DNA from: Asterella californica
Lineage: Eukaryota > Streptophyta > Marchantiopsida > Marchantiales > Aytoniaceae
Direction: 5' to 3'
Assembly (NCBI GenBank): GCA_036924285.1
Contig: JAYKYS010000002.1
Span: 5,456,001 to 5,520,000 of the forward strand
Length of the DNA: 64,000 bases
Part shown: piece after piece, positions 12,731-23,983 of the stretch
Numbering within the stretch: the stretch's first letter is position 1
Layout of the letters: every line of letters starts with the position of its first letter
The notes under the pieces: generated by a model
Told to the model about the DNA's origin: nothing
Database searches by the model: none
Seen by the model: the letters and a program-made list of their open reading frames with translations, nothing else
Position numbers and translations under genes: made by a program

Positions 12731-14599
12731 ACTATGGAAAGTATGTAAGGTTGAGAAACATAAATTGCAATGTATGACCTCAAACTTCCAATCCAAAATC
12801 ATACTTTTTACTACTGTTAATTATTCACGGAGTTTACAAACAGACTCAATAGTATGTGATCTTAACACAAATCCTTGAAATCCTGATCTAATACTACAAC
12901 TGTGTAACCCTCAAAAAACTGAATCTGACGATATGCAATATGTCTTCTATTGACTCTTGTGAAAAAATTACGTCACTTCTAAGTCCATGTCCTTCAAACT
13001 CCAAAATCCTCCAGCCTATTTACCAAAATTTAACCAGAAGTGCAAAACACGATCCTTGCAAAAATATCCAGACCGACGGTACCAAGATCTTCACCTATTG
13101 ACCTTCTTACACGAAGTTATGACACCTCAAAGTATTTTATCCAAACCTTTCTCCACCAAGGCGAAACTGCACGAAGGCTTGCGCAATTTTGTGTAAAGAT
13201 CTAAAACTTCACCAAAAATTCAAAGCTCCTTAGTATCCACACCGTTGCTCCGAATTGTCTGTTTTTGATCTTGTTGGAAAGGTTTAGGCAAGCTCTTTTG
13301 AAAGATATCAGTCTTGCATCCAACTGATTTCCACAGAAATAGTTATGATTGTCTGAAGCCTCAGGTTGACTTGTGACTGAAAATTGTGCTAGGGCTTGCA
13401 TAGTTTTGGATCCTTAGGCTCCTCCCCCTACCCCTAGGCTCCTCCTCCTCCTCTCAAATTCCAAGAGTCTACCAAAAACTTCATCTCGGTGTAGAATCGT
13501 CCATACTACTTGGTGTCATCGGAAAACCCTTAAAAAACATTTCCAATGATGCTTAGCATGCACGGATCTGAGCTTTGTACTCTTCCAAAGATTTTCGATC
13601 CTCTTGAAACTTAAACTGTGCGAAAGCTTGCACACTTTGAGACCTAGACCTTCTCAACACCTCCCAATTGTGAAATGGTAGAGAGTTCGTATAGTTTAGA
13701 TGCATAGCCGCAAATTTTATGTGTTTAGCACACTCTCCTTAAGTCTAAACGTCATGTTCTTCGAATCAGTAAAACGTGCTCAGGAAAACTTATCCAAGGA
13801 TACTAAAAAGTCCTGATTTTGACTTTTGTAGCGACTTGTACGACCTTTTGAAGTTCACTGTGAACTCTCAAGGTCAAAAAACTATGCGAGGCCCTACGCA
13901 GTTTAGATGCCTAGACCCAAAGTTACTCAAAATTTCTCCAACCCAACCTCCCAAGTCTCGAAAATCTAAAAAAGCATGTCGACTTCTAACCCAAAATCTC
14001 TAGACTGAACCTTAGAACCCCCGGCTTTTATAGTGTTTGCAACCTGAAAGATAAAAGTTCAATTGTCGTCCTCTGTGCATGCCAAGTGTCTCACATGTAG
14101 GTCTACCAAGTGACATGTGTGCCGAATCATCAAGTATTAAGCATGCACTATGTCATGTCATCCAAAACATGTCATCTTAATCCTAATGTCATGTACGTAT
14201 TTTCATCCAATCAGCACCCACCATGTTAGCACTCTGTCTTGTCAATGTTCTAGATGTCATGTCAGCTTGTCAGACGTTGTCATATTGTGACACGACGCAC
14301 ATGTGCATTTAGCGTAGAACTTGTATTGTGTTAAATTTTTGTGTTCCAAAACTTTTTTGTGTAACTCATCTAACGGTGTATTAGGTGCCACATTCACGGT
14401 TATCTAAGATGTGAGATCACACAATAATGAGACGTATCACCTCAATGATATGTGGGCATTCGTGTTAGTGACTCCTATCATCAAATTTGGATATAAGATA
14501 GAAGGTCAAGGGTTCGTGAGGGTATTCTTCCTTGCTTGGGTTTTGTGAGTGTTTCTTGATGATCTACATGGAGGGTGAGGAGCTACAAGAGTTGTATCC
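12731..14599. other. no gene; probable retroelement-derived noncoding DNA
   Basis: No ATG-initiated ORF of interest. From 14.08 to 14.29 kb the motif tgtcatgt or its complement recurs about five times. Pyrimidine-rich text with many short repeated phrases resembles LTR/leader DNA, and the next block (14600-15069) is recognisably a leader of a chromovirus relative, so much of this may belong to the same old element. Confidence 0.35.
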
Positions 14600-14816
14600 A
14601 TGGATGGAGGATTGATCCAAGTTCTGGATCTTTCCTTCTCAAATCTATTTCAAATCAAGTTTCACTACATCCATCGTGATCACTTTCGACAATGGTTCGT
14701 TGTCTACTTTTGATGAAGAGTTCATGAGGAAGGTGATGGATTTGCCTACTCTGGTGATCTTGTCGATCATCACGTCCGGGAAGAATTGGGACCTGACTGT
14801 GTACATCTTACTTTAA
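14600..14816 (+). pseudogene. 71-codon small ORF related to chromovirus ORF1
   Basis: Compared by eye with the chromovirus small ORF at 38824-39039, this frame starts with an ATG at the same place, ends with a stop at the same codon and has the same codon count once a one-base insertion in a T run near 14713 is set aside. About 35 of 71 residues are identical, including NxFxIK near the N-terminus, FMxxVM in the middle and a WDLTxYILL C-terminus. The match at protein level exceeds that at DNA level, suggesting past coding constraint. No known domain is recognised. It lies in a larger LTR-leader-like tract without a following gag. Confidence 0.6.
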
Positions 14817-14823
14817 CGGATAA

Positions 14824-15069
14824 ATGGACCTGAACTTTCCAGCCAACGTTCTTTTTAACGTCTCGATTGATATCCAATGTCACTACCGGTGGAAGATCAT
14901 TCATCGTACGTGGATAGCGAAGAACTCTGCTGAGAATTACTATAATCAATTGATGGCCTCTTCATTTTTTTGGTTGTACCTTTCATCGGTTCAATGTCAT
15001 TATCTTGACTTTGTATGGAGTCTCGTTTATTTTCACGTCGTGATTATCTCTATCATCGGAAAAAGATGA
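14824..15069 (+). CDS. small ORF following the ORF1-like frame (ORF2-like)
   Basis: An 81-codon ATG frame begins 7 nt after the stop of the ORF1-like frame, opening with MDLN as does the ORF at 39046 in the chromovirus. Beyond the first residues similarity to that ORF is weak (scattered positions around K..HR and YYNQ). The C-terminal half is hydrophobic and aromatic and may not be selected. Function unknown; expression is doubtful because the surrounding element is a fragment. Confidence 0.35.
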   Translation: MDLNFPANVLFNVSIDIQCHYRWKIIHRTWIAKNSAENYYNQLMASSFFWLYLSSVQCHYLDFVWSLVYFHVVIISIIGKR

Positions 15070-16611
15070 TTATCTTGTGTTAAGTTTGAGGTCCAAGGTT
15101 GGTTCAAGTCCTTGAAGGTGTAAGAGTGTTTTAGGGTTACAACTCTACCCAAAGTGCCAAGTATGAGATAAGGTGATCTCCTATCTTTTCTCTCATTGAT
15201 TCATTTTTTACCAATAGAGTTCAACCAAGTTCCATGGACGGTTTTGGGGTTTTGGAGACTTTCTGGAGAGTCATTCACAGAGTGTGATGTCTTTGTTAGG
15301 AAAGCTCTCAAGCTACACTACTAATGGAGGGGAGGATCGATTGATTTGGAGTTTTGAATGTGGAGTTATGATTGTTCAAAGTCAGAGGGGTTGAATCAAT
15401 ACCTCGAGTCACGTTTCCAAGTACTTCGGGAGTTTGAGAGATGATTTTTTGATATTGTCAAAAGGATTGGATAGCTGACGCCGAGCTGGTTGCATCGATG
15501 TAAATTAGTCCTATGTTTGGATTGGGTTTGATCTCGAAATAGCAATTGAAGTTGGCTGTAACAGTAGTGAGGTAAGAGTAAAATCGTTTTTCTTGGATTC
15601 AGAAAATGAATTGTTTCATGAGCGCCTAAGTGATTTTCTGAGTAAAAATCACTCAAATGTGTGACCTATCAGCTTACTACTTGTGAAATTTCAGCTCATT
15701 TGGTTAAGAGAAAGTGTTGGGATCGTGGAGTTTAGCTACCGAGGTCTATAAAGTTCATAAGTTAGCACAGACAAAAGTTTGGTCTATTTCGAGCAATTGG
15801 TTTGAGATGAAGCTAAAATTTCAGAGAATAGTATTGAGAGATCAAAGAGAATTTCCCATGAAGTCTGAAACCATTTTGAAGTTCAAGTTGGGAGCAATAT
15901 GTTGCCGAAGTTCAGATTATAACATAAAGGGTTTGAAGAAAAAGAGAGAGATTTCACTTACATCTCTTGGTTGTCCTTGAAAAAACGAAGGAGGTGGAAC
16001 TTCTTGGAGGTGCTGCAAGTGAGACAACGGAGTTATGTTGTGAATTTAGCACGAAGATCATAATCAAAGAAAGCGTTACACTATGTCGAAGTTGCTGACT
16101 AGAAATCTCTAATTGCAAAGTACCGTTGTCTTCGACATCACACCTCGACCTCAATGGTTGCTTGCTGTGTGTATGTCTTATATTGATGGAAGCTGTAGAA
16201 AACAACTTTCTAGTGGTATGCTGCATGTCTAGTTTGAAGTTTGTTTGATCACACAAAACTTAGGTCAAACATGCGAATCAAGATTTCGGGTTGAGACATT
16301 TCGAGTTATAAGTGTTAGATATGATCAATTTCGATCTATTGTGATAAGAGTTACCTTGGTCTAATCAATGTACTATCAGTATCATTGGAAAGCTTGTATA
16401 GTAGGCTATCCATTGTTGTAAGATTCATCTTGAATGAGGTTCATATCAGCAGATTGTAGAAAGTCAAAATTGAATATTTTAGTTAATTTATCATAGAAAA
16501 ATGATGAACGACGGGTGGCTATGCCTAGTTCTGATCAGATGCCTAGGATGTTGTCAAGAGGAGGAACGAAGCACACTCAAAGGAAGCGAGCTGGTTTGGA
16601 TAAGCATCTAA
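15070..16611. other. noncoding, LTR-retrotransposon leader-like tract
   Basis: No credible gene. Phrases such as gtatcattggaaagctt (near 16.38 kb) and ttcagctcatttggtta (near 15.69 kb) are of a kind I associate with long untranslated leaders of plant Gypsy elements, which fits the ORF1-like fragment just upstream. That assignment is impression, not homology shown here. Confidence 0.3.
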
Positions 16612-17270
16612 ATCAAGACTAAGTCTTGATGTCAAGACTTAGGTTTGCCGTAGCGTTGGCAAAGCAAGTATGAACTTTCATACTTGTCTTGGGGCTTGGG
16701 GTGATCTTGCTTTGTGGTTTTCTACAAAGTAAACTTAGTCCCGCGTCTAAGTCAAATCAGGTTGCGACCGGAAAGTGAGTTTCGGGGGACCTCGTAAGTA
16801 GGTGTGAATACTTATAGTTTGCAAGTTAGAGTCTTAAGTAGAACGTTTAGAAGTTGTCAACTAGTTTTGTTTAGGGTAAGCCAAAAAGGTAAGGCTTTTC
16901 CCGAGACTAGTTGAAATTTTCTAAGTGTTCTAGCGACAACTTAAGACTCAAGCCAAGAAGGGAATTGCGGGTTAGCTACAAAAACGCAATTCTGACGCCA
17001 AGGGGTTGGCTACCCATTTTGAACTTGGTGTTAACTTAAAGGATCATTGTTGATGAGGGCATCAACCTCCAAAGTGGGGGTGAGTGTCGCCCCTCATTCT
17101 CAAGATCGGGCGCAGACGCGAACAACAGAACCCTAGCGGACTTGCGCTAAGTTGTGAACGCTGCGAGTAGGATTTAACGGCTTGGCCGAGAAGTCGGGAT
17201 CAGATGAACCCTAAGTGGTTCTCTGAACCAAGGTTAGAACCTTGAGATAGGACATAAGGGCCTATCCCAA
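16612..17270. repeat. hairpin-dense tract: about ten local inverted repeats plus one long stem-loop
   Basis: Seen directly: a palindrome at 16612-16630 (9-bp arms); tttgcc/ggcaaa at 16644-16663; caagtatgaa/ttcatacttg at 16665-16686; ctttgt/acaaag at 16710-16729; a long imperfect stem at 16829-16949 whose arms share gagtcttaag, a tagaac...ttagaa block and caactagt; gaattgcg/cgcaattc at 16962-16992; gttgatg/catcaac at 17049-17066; ggttc/gaacc at 17217-17229; caaggtt/aaccttg at 17229-17244; gatagg/cctatc at 17246-17266. Such regular packing is unusual for intergenic DNA. No ORF, tRNA or rRNA signature was found. Confidence 0.7.
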
Positions 17271-18619
17271 GAGGGCCCCAGACGAACGCTGACCTAAGGA
17301 GACGAGTCTGGGAAAGGGCTGAAACATGAGTCTCAGACACAGGTCCGAGACGTGAGACCGAGACGTGGGTCCGAGACGCAGACGAACCACAGGGTCGACC
17401 CTGGTCTGGACCACAGGTTTCGGAAAAACTGCTAAGTGTTGGAGCTCCAGGGACGTTTTAGGTCGTGGACGGAGCTCCACGCAAGATCTCGAGGCGAGTG
17501 AGGTAACATTGGAAAGGTCTCGTCGAGAGCTTTCCAGTGATATATAACACTCCTCGATCTGACCTCCGAGCTGGAAGTTATGGCCGAACCACAATCGGAT
17601 TGTGGTATAATTTTCAGGGACCAAAGAGGAGAACGGGGCCGCCGATCCCCAGAAGTATATATGAGGGGGGATCGATGCTTGGGTGGGCCAGGACGAGTCA
17701 CCCGACCCCAGGGTTCGGCGGGCGGACTCTGGGGGCATGAGGTGATGGCTGGGCCTGTTCCAAGGCACATTTCGATCCAGACTTGGATGTCTGGACTTAG
17801 GAACGATGTAAGGGATGGAGCAAGACTAGGGAACGAGTCGGCGGGTTAGACCACCGTTCGGGAGCCTAGACCCAGACGGACATCACGGGCTTGTTAGTGC
17901 ACAAGATGACCTAAAGGATCGTTTGATGGTGCTTTTGTGAACTAAAACATCTTCTTATCATGTATCATGTATCATCTTCTTAGCGTATGATTATACGTCT
18001 AGTTGGGTTGTATGGTGCACTTGCTTTACACCTAAGGTACGGATAGATCAGTAGAAACAGAAACAAGTAGATGTTAGAGTCGAGTTAAAGATCGATTGAC
18101 TAGATAATGACTAGGTAGTGACTAAGTAGTGAGGGCACAAGGGTTTTACCGAGTTGGTTCAAGATTTTATCTATCTCTCTAGAACTAGATTCCTTGTGTA
18201 TTCCCAGACCAAAATTCATGTTGTACGACAACGTCTCTTCAGCATCGTGACACGTGAAAGCCTAAAAGTTGTATCAGCAAGTAACTCTATCGTCTTAGCT
18301 CAAGATGATAAAAAGATCAATTTTGATCATCTCGACGAGGATTATCAAATGGTGTAGTCAAAAATATTTTTGGTATAAGATAATAAAATTCTACAAAACA
18401 CAAGTCAAGCTTGTATGACCACTTTACTTCAAGAATTGGAAAAGCTACTAGTGTCTTCACACCTCGCATATGTGTCCTTTTCATACATCACATGTGTTGA
18501 ACATCATTGTGCTATCACATGTCACTAAACCTCTTCACTAACCAGTCCATTACACAGTTACATAGATGCAACCTTACGCTTTTTCCTCTGGTGAATATTG
18601 AAGAGAGGGGAGACGATGA
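17271..18619. other. GC-rich tract followed by AT-rich DNA, no assignable gene
   Basis: 17.26-17.88 kb is markedly GC-richer than its surroundings and has overlapping open frames on both strands, typical of GC bias rather than of a gene. It contains runs of the phrase cgagacg/ccgagac and the palindrome cagggtcgaccctg near 17.39 kb. 17.9-18.6 kb is AT-rich with short tandem phrases such as atcatgtatcatgt and gtagtgactaa. It may continue the element of the preceding hairpin tract. Confidence 0.35.
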
Positions 18620-18956
18620 TGTCATGCGGGACTTGGACTCGGAATCGTTGACAACTCGCTGATAACGGCACGGGGTTGGCAAAACCTCCGCTGCCTACTC
18701 GTCTCTACTGTCTCTTCCCGATCTAAATAGACAACCACGTTGCTCGCAACGTCTTCTTTATATGCATCAGCTTCTAGCTGTACTAGCACCTCCTCCCATT
18801 GTTATGGATGCACTAGTTCCCAAGCTTGCTGTGGCTGCACTTGAGAACACCTATTCTCCTCCTCCGGTGGAGGTAATCTCGCAAAAAAATGATTACAACA
18901 CTCCTCGACCTCCTTGAGCTCATGCAAGATTTCCTCGACCCATGATGATAACGACA
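18620..18956 (-). pseudogene. unidentified ORF with one internal stop
   Basis: From an ATG at 18956 the minus frame reads about 110 codons with a single interruption (TAA near 18803). The product begins MSLSSWVEEILHELKEVEE, is rich in Glu, Gln and Val, and ends Pro/Ser-rich. The N-terminal part could form an amphipathic helix. No domain is recognised. Retroelement or host origin cannot be told apart. One stop in an otherwise codon-like frame suggests a recently lost small protein or an exon pair. Confidence 0.3.
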
Positions 18957-21900
18957 TTGTGTCATGCTACGGAGGTCTGAAGCCTCTGTTTAGTTTGAAC
19001 AAAACACTAGGTCGATAAAAAGAAAGCTCTCAGATGCGGCGAGAACGCACCACGAAGTGAGACTTGAAAGTGAATTGACTCATTAATATCGTGTGTCCTC
19101 AACACGACTAGTCATTCGTCACATTTTTAAACCCTAACTCTGCACATGCGTGCAGAGTCCAACTTAACCAGCCTCACTTATTGAGACTGTCTTATACCTT
19201 CTCGTTGAGACAGACAACAGACATATCAAATACACGTTCTATGGTTCCACATCGATTTCTCCTTCATCAAATCAGTGAACTCGCTGACTAGTGAATAAAC
19301 CTGCCATCTGGCTGAGGACTGACATTGACTATATTTATTCTATGTATTATTTCGCATATACTCTTATATATCATGCAATCACTTTGAATTCTCATCGCTC
19401 TTTCCTTCTATCCCTTCAAGTTCCTCGCGGTATGAGCCATGAACCGCTTTAAGTTCACTTTCTTCTTAGAAGAAGATTGGATTTTCTGTCCATCACATCA
19501 AACATGGTTCTCTTTTGATCCATATATATCATTACGTCATTATGAGAGAGACCAATTATGTTCACATGAATTGGACAGTTTATGAGGTGCCAGATGACTC
19601 GCAGTTCATTTTAGTATCCTATAGTGGTGTTCAGCTTCCACATGGCAGTTATTTGCAGAATTCTAGGGAAGAACAAATCAGTCTTCTTCCTTGGACAAGA
19701 GTCATTTTTCCTCTTCAACGGGATTTCACATTTCCCAACTTCGCTTGGTAAATGTTTCAGCCGTCTTCCGTTCTTCAATTTCCTTTCATCGATCATGGAG
19801 CGTATGGTTTACCAACTGGAACAGTCATAGAATGGACCGACTCCTAGCTCATTCAAACATCGTAAACTTCATTGGAGATTATGTACGTTTCATTTCATCA
19901 AATCAGCGAACCTCGCTGAGTGCTATTGCTAGAATGTATTTAACTCCGGGTGATAACCAAAGAAACAACTGCACTAAATAACAGACTGTTAGATGTCAAG
20001 CATATGATGCTTATTACTCTTTAATGTATCATTAGTTTTGTCTAGCAAGCCTTTCTGATTGTCTTTTTCAGTCAAAATATGGGTTGCGATGTGATCATTG
20101 CCAGATACACAAAAAATCTCATCAGATACCAACTTCTTGGAGAAATCCTCGACAAAAAATTACTTATATCAGTAACTTTTTGTATGATATCTGATATTGT
20201 TCCAACTCTCCTCTTGTACTTTGCGTTGTAACGAAAGTAATTATTTAGATGTACTAGATGCTTGAAGATACGATATTATAAGATGTCATCAACTTGATAC
20301 CCCAAATTGCATGAGCCAAAATATAGCATGCATCCTAGACACACTTCAAGAAGAACGTGCAGAAAATTACATGTGCTAGAATAGAGTGAAAATTCTTGGA
20401 CTCGGTTTGCTATGTTTTTTCTCTTATGTTGTATGCACTGCCTCTTATAGAATGATTTTTTCTCGTCGGAGAAGCAGTATGCATGATCAAGAAATATTTA
20501 TTCATTTTTATAAAATGATAAATGATAAATATGGTAAATATTATTATATGTCTCGTGGAATCTTCACAGACACATGGAGTGTCCATGTGAGTCCATCACA
20601 CGGGGACTCGGACCAGAAGCTTCATTAACAGTTTGCAGCGCATGCACCTCCAACCGTACCCACGACCTTTCTCTTAGAGGACTGTAGGCTAAACCACTTG
20701 GGATTAAGAATTCTACTTAAATTATTATAGAAAAATAAATATTCTTATAAATATTAAATGATATATTAACAGAGAGTTGCATCCAGATCCAAACATAATC
20801 CATAAAATAAACACATGAACATGTGTTTTCAAAACTACAAGTACGAGAATTTTCTGACCTTGTGACTATTAATTTATTTTGAAAATTAATTATTAATTAT
20901 CCAAATGATTCATGAAAGAAAAGTTAAAATCAATGAACATGTCATCATATGCATATGAGTGATATGCATGCTCCTCATGTGTTCTTCTAATCTCTCCGTT
21001 CGGACTAAACATATGGACGTACAAAAGTACTTCATCCAAGAAAAGATCAAAAGTTGAGAGGTAAGTGGTCTAGCTTCGTCTATCAACATCCAACTGTTAC
21101 ATCGTTTAGATCCATGACACATCGACGATTATCATCCTTTATCGATTATTGACGGTAGTGCTTTTGAACAAGTGTTGATTTCGTCATTTTCCGCTTGGAG
21201 CTCAACGGATCCCTTCCACCATTTACTGATGAGTAGCGCAGCTAGCGCTTCAGTCCAATGACTCTTACCTTCACATCCAATGCACATCAGTCTTTGCTCG
21301 GATTCTTCACATAGAACAGACAAATATTTCTTGTGGAATGGAGAAATTTCTATTTTTTAACTCTCACTCTAAAGTGACTTTGCGTGTGTGGCATCTGCGA
21401 ATATATACTCAAGAAGCATGCATATTCACCTCTTCCAAGTTAACAAGAGATGAATAATGAAATTTAATTTATCATCTAATCTTTTCAGTGAGAAAGATCA
21501 GGTGATAAACTACACCTTGAACAAAATATAATTTTTGACAAGTCCGGAAGCGATCTTATGGTCAAGATACAAGCCAAAAGTTTCAAGTACAAAAACACCT
21601 TAAACTTGTAACGAGAATAAAAAGACTCAAGTACATAACACAATCAAATACTGTATTGAGATTGCACCGAATGCACTTCTCACTTTGCTCTTCTCATGTG
21701 AGATGGACAACTCATTGTAGAAATTCAAGTAAAAGGTTTTTGATCAATCTACCTAGTAGCACATGAGATCACCTAGTATCTGATCTTGTTTTCTTCAAGT
21801 TGGAATTCAATCTAGGTGTAGTAAGCACACATAAAATAATAATCGACCTCTATCTCTAAAGCAGCAGCAAAGACATCTCATCCGAAAGCACAAAATAAAG

Positions 21901-23639
21901 TTCTATAGACGATCCTTGAGACTAATTTGACCTTGTGTTGCAACTCGCCTTCTCATCTGTCTCTGATCATGAAAACTTCTAGATCTTCGAGCATAGTTTC
22001 AAAACAAGCATATGTGTCAAAAAGTAGCTCTTATCTCACACATGCCAAAGGATCGGATGAAATCAACCTAAGTCAAAACCAATCATGACAAAAACCTTTG
22101 TCCACTCAAAAGTAAAAAATATAGTTATACATTCAACAAAACACACACTCAAGTCTCAAAACAAATGAACAATTGATACATAAGACCACTAAAACATTCG
22201 AAAGTAATGAAATATTTAAGAGTTTGATGTCGAGACCGTTGCTAAGTCGATCTGTAATGATAAAATAAAGTGAAAAAGAAAAATAGTACCAAAAGAGAGT
22301 CCTTCCACTATCGAGTGCTCACAACCCTAAGCCTTGAACCTTAGTCATAAACCTTGGATCTCATCCAAATTGATAAAGACGATACAAGAAACCAGATAGT
22401 GAATGAACACGTCTCATCATGTGTATGACATGATAAATGCAAGCGATGATCGCTTGATCAAATACAGAGCAGCAGACAAACGATATGTGGTGAATCAATC
22501 CATTGACTAAAAGAAAAATTGTGACTAGTGAAAACTAAACAAGAAAAAAGAACAACCAAAAGTCAAATGATGCAGATAACAAGCTTCAAACACACTAAAA
22601 AACAAAATTAGAGTCCAGTAAACCAAGGTAAAACCATCACAAAATGTAGAAAATATACATACAATAGATTTGATCTTTAACTCAAAGTCATATAGCACTA
22701 TCATCATCATATAGCAACCAATATGGAATCAAAAGAGTGCTAGAATATGAAAGCATACAATGGAGAGAACAGAGCAACACAATATCCAAGAAAACATGGA
22801 AGGATATACAAGGAACATAATAAAGAGACTAGAGTGTCTCATACATGTCATGTAAATAATTAGACAGATTTTGTAACTTGTTAATATCATAAAGAGTGCG
22901 AAAACTGATTTCGTAAAACTGAAAATGAGAATAGGATTGAATCTGTAATCTAAAAATGTTACAGACTTTCATGCTTGCGAAATCCCAGAGTACTCTGATA
23001 AAATGAGAGAAAGAAAACCAACTAGTATCGTGCATCTCGAGTATTCTCTTGAGAGATGACCTTTGTACCTCAAGAGTTACTCTCTTGTCCGTTCGAATAA
23101 CTTCTCATAAAAACATTTACAATGATGAACCAGAAATATATACGTGTGAACTTTTACACTCCCTAATACAACCTTTGAAACTTCTTAATACAACCGCAAA
23201 ATGACTAGATACTAGTGAGATATTATATAAAATTTATAATTTTAATAATAATTTTGTAGAAAAGTTTATGTAAATTATTTTAATGAGATGATTTTGAGCA
23301 AGACATTACCATGATCTTATAATTTATTACGATAATGTTTGAAAGAGTTTAAATAGACTCATATCTCACAAAAATCTTTACGGGTCCCACTAAAACAACC
23401 ACACAGTAGACCTTTCTACTGTGTCCTGTCCAACTTGTTACAGTGATATGTTTGACACGACCTCCGTCTACCCGTACCCGCGTATGCTGGACATGGAAAC
23501 TAGGAAAGAAAGACGGGTTGGGGTTTAGGGAGAGAGACAATGCGGTCCACTGGAAGCAAGCAAGCAAGGCCCTAGCCAAAACCCTGGAGTAGCAGGACCT
23601 CACCGATCCGCGCACTTCCAAGTGTGTGTTCGAATGGGG
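18957..23639. other. AT-rich stretch without recognisable genes
   Basis: Only short frames are open, for example plus 19515-19751 and minus 21132-21323 (contains CIGCEGKSHWTEA); none could be tied to a family. The phrase tcatcaaatcag.gaac.tcgctga occurs at about 19.27 kb and 19.90 kb as a diverged direct repeat. 20.7-20.9 and 23.2-23.35 kb are extremely AT-rich. The end of the stretch probably contains the promoter of the PORR gene. Confidence 0.35.
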
Positions 23640-23983
23640 CAGAAAAGAGAGAGAGAGAGATTCGACAGACAGAGGAGGAGATTTTCCGATTGCGCGTACC
23701 GTAAAAGAAGTGTAGATAGTGAGGAAAATTATCGTCGATTGCAGGTACTATAACGGAAGTGAAGATAGTGCTTGAAGACGCACCGCAGAAGACCGATAAG
23801 TTCTTTCGGACTTGGATGAATGTGGCGTTGAAGGAGCGGTCTGGAGTGGAGTGGAGGAGAGTGCTGAATGCACTGCCGGCTTATCAGTTCCAAGGAGGAG
23901 TGACTTGACCACGACGACAACATCAGGAGTCCCTGAGCACGAGCAGTGAAGGGAGCAGAGAGAGGTGAGGTGGCTTGGCGGCA
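23640..23983 (+). promoter_or_regulatory. 5' leader/core promoter region of the PORR gene with GA run and a short uORF
   Basis: A GA dinucleotide run (about 23646-23660), a common plant 5'-UTR/promoter element, is followed by GA-rich leader. Two imperfect direct copies of about 36 bp start near 23689 and 23738. Short upstream ORFs are present: ATG at 23818 (3 codons) and ATG at 23868 (11 codons, ending before 23904), both upstream of the main ATG at 23984. No TATA box was convincing. Repression by these uORFs is inference. Confidence 0.4.

Noticed and set aside
16600..17270. Ribosomal RNA or group II intron as explanation of the hairpin tract
   Set aside because: No rRNA-conserved phrase, no domain V-like hairpin and no intron-encoded protein were found.
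17262..17849. Overlapping open frames of up to 168 codons on both strands
   Set aside because: Frames are open on both strands at once in a GC-rich patch with few A/T-rich stop codons, none begins with a convincing ATG context or shows a domain. Explained by base composition.
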